A stretch of DNA of 64,000 nucleotides from BOG-224 sp963783505 (lineage in GTDB: Bacteria; Acidobacteriota; Terriglobia; Bryobacterales; Bryobacteraceae), in the NCBI GenBank assembly GCA_963783505.1, contig CAWAOP010000025.1:124001-188000 (forward strand), written 5' to 3'. The notes under the pieces were generated by a model. That model saw nothing but the letters and a program-made list of their open reading frames with translations, had not been told where the DNA came from and ran no database searches. The translations under genes and the position numbers were made by a program. Positions 62,232 to 64,000 of this stretch are shown piece by piece (positions within the stretch are counted from its first letter, which is position 1; every line of letters starts with the position of its first letter).

Positions 62232-64000
62232 CTATTTCTTCTTCAGCCCCGCCGTCCAGTTCAGTACCACGGTAATCGGTTCTGCGTTCGCGCTTGACTC
62301 GGGCTGTACCACCGCTAGGAAGCGCTGCCCGTCGGCTCCTACGTCGTAAAGGTATCCTCGGCCGATGTTCAGGCCGCCAAACAAAGCGCTCACCTGGCCG
62401 ACCTCAATCGTCCCGCCCTTTGACGCTTACTTCCGCCGCCATCAGCTTCTGGTCGGGCGCGGCGTAGAAAAGCTCCTTGCCGTCTCGCCGCCACCGCGGA
62501 AGAATGCCGCCGCCCGTAGAGACTTGGCGTTTACCGCCCGGCGCGCCTCCCTCCGGGTGGAACGGGATCACGTAGATCTCGTTTCGTCCCGATTCGTTGG
62601 ACTGATAGGCTACCCATCGCCCGTCAGGCGAAAACTGCCCATTCTGTTCGCCGAACGGCGTTTGCAGCAACAGGGAACGGCTTCGCCCCGGCCGCCCGTG
62701 GGAGAACCCAGAGATCGGACCCGTTCTTGGGATCTCCCGTAGCCGAGTACAGAAGAAATCTGCCATCCGGCGACCAACTGGTCGGGTGCTTATCCACGCC
62801 GTCGGCGTAAAGCAACTCCTCGGCCCCGGTCCCATCCGAGGCCTTCCGGTACAGATCGAAGTGACCTTTGCGGTTCGAGCTGAAAACGATGGTCCGCCCG
62901 TCCGGCGACCAGATGGCCTCCTGTTCCGTCGCCGGGTCGAAGGTAAATCGAGTGCGCAGGCCGCGCGCCAGATCGTAAATCCAGATGTCTTCGTTGCTTC
63001 TCTCTTAAACGTTAGACCGCGGCGTACTTCCGGTCAGGGGAGAGATTCATCCGTCCCAGGTAGGTCGAATCCCCTGCTGTGAGCCAAGCCGGTTGCCGCC
63101 GCGATCGAACCAGGTAAGCCTTACGTTGCTCAGATCCGCCCCTGTCTGATACGCCAGCACCCCGGTCTCGGACGTCGAGAAAAAACCGAGCGCCGACGTG
63201 AACCAATGTTGAACCTTTTCCGCCAAAGGCGTGGCGTCGCCGGCCAGCGCGAGCCGCTTCACGTCGAAGGGCTGCGCCATCAGGGTCGTGTCTGCGCAGG
63301 AACAGCAGGTAACCCTGGGAGTAGACCGCGTTGCAATCGCCTCCATAAGAACCTTGCTCTCCGGAGGAATCGAGCGAGCCGATGCGGATCTTCATGTGGT
63401 CGATGCCGCTGGATCGCCGCCGAAAAAAGGAAGTGGCGGCCATCGGGCAGGAACCACGGCCAGCGATGGGTGTTCTCTCCGTGAGTTGCGTCGAGTTTCG
63501 TGGCGGGAGCCGTAGCGCCGCCGGCCGCCGCCACGCGGGTCAAAGGGCCAGTCCGGTATCGGCATCGAACAGGATCACGCCCTGGCGATCCCCACGTCCC
63601 GCCGCGCAGGGCAGGCGCGTCTGCCAGGGTGAGCGGCGGTCCGCCGGCGGCATCGAGCCTCTTGAGCTTGCCATCCGCGCTGAACCCGATACGGACCGGC
63701 TGTCGGGAGACCAGAAGACCGGGAACTCCGCTTCCGTACCCGGCAGCGGCTGGGCCGCCAGCGCGTCGAGCGACCGAATCCACATCTGGCCCTTGCCGTC
63801 GGCGGTGACGGAGCTGAATACCACGCGCCTCCCGTCCGGCGACACCAGCGCAGGCGTCGGGCGCGCCGGCGGATTGCCTGAAGCGGGTGCTTCTCCGGCG
63901 GTCGAAAACGGAGAACCGCACCACCGGCAATTCCGCCGGTTTCTCGCGAAAATGAATCACGGCGAGAGAACCAAAGCAAGACCCATCATGCCTGTGGCGA
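62232..64000 (-). pseudogene. PD40 beta-propeller protein, many apparent frameshifts, runs off the right edge
   Basis: A minus-strand gene ending ITVVLNWTAGLKKK with TAG at 62232-62234. The product is typical of the sensor part of acidobacterial Ser/Thr kinases with WD40-like PD40 blades: MIHFREKPAELPVVRFSVF, VSPDGRRVVFSSV, FPVFWSPDSR, LDATHGENTHRWPWFLPDGRHFLFS, SWSPDGRFLLYSAT, FSPDGRWVAYQSNESGRNEIYVIPF and KELFYAAPDQKLMAAEVSVKG. The blades lie in all three frames with at least five changes (one near 62412). The N-terminus, possibly a kinase domain, is outside the window. It may be a real pseudogene or error-rich sequence. Confidence 0.65.

Overview
The window is GC-rich bacterial chromosome. 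Its mix of genes points to Acidobacteriota of the Bryobacterales/Solibacter kind. The clues are an ADOP-type MacB/FtsX permease paired with a PadR repressor, a reaction-centre-type dihaem cytochrome c, PD40 propeller proteins, a transmembrane Ser/Thr kinase, an OmcA/MtrC-type decahaem cytochrome, a Tat-exported Gfo/Idh oxidoreductase, and many short dispersed palindromes. The placement is inferred from gene content only. No rRNA or tRNA gene, CRISPR array or insertion sequence was seen.

Layout. 0-14 kb: sugar and carbohydrate genes (ThuA-like protein, 3-hydroxyacid dehydrogenase, split transketolase, two ROK proteins, PIG-L deacetylase), an AbrB/ParE-like toxin-antitoxin pair, the ADOP permease with PadR, and a HEPN/MNT pair. 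14-27.3 kb: one long respiratory complex I operon on the minus strand, nuoA-C-D-E-F-G-H-J-K-L-M-N, driven by a good sigma70-type promoter. nuoB and nuoI are absent from it, and nuoH, nuoJ, nuoK and nuoL carry apparent frameshifts. 27.3-35.9 kb: thiS, an anti-sigma kinase/STAS antagonist pair, an O-antigen-ligase-like membrane protein, the dihaem cytochrome, a CBS protein, a PD40 protein and two membrane-linked glycosyltransferases. 35.9-46 kb: uvrB, a carboxylesterase, mtaB, a 51-residue orphan Phd/YefM antitoxin, an MFS transporter, and an overlapping operon of a LOR/SDH-type protein, queF and a coiled-coil methyltransferase.

46-52 kb holds the most distinctive system. It is a compact minus-strand operon encoding an FkbH-like protein fused to a carrier domain, two GT4 glycosyltransferases ending in NRPS-type linker tails (one apparently fused to a type II thioesterase), and an Sfp-type phosphopantetheinyl transferase. 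Everything needed to prime and unload a carrier protein is present, but there is no adenylation, condensation or ketosynthase domain. I infer a carrier-bound C3 (glyceryl-type) unit used together with glycosyl transfer.

52-64 kb: a VOC protein, the decahaem cytochrome with a long leader and a 14-bp palindrome, a FecR-like secreted protein, the Gfo/Idh oxidoreductase, a MazF-type toxin with an upstream antitoxin, the Ser/Thr kinase, mazG, an SDR reductase, and a heavily frameshifted PD40 protein running off the right edge.

Two features cut across the window. First, GTGGGGC-type palindromes and G/C-rich minisatellites lie in many intergenic gaps and also inside or at the ends of genes (mtaB, a GT39-like gene, nuoF, nuoM), adding peptide segments. 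Second, about fifteen apparent single-base frameshifts fall in otherwise well-conserved genes. Because essential nuo genes are hit, sequence or assembly error is the simplest explanation, and affected genes are annotated as whole loci.
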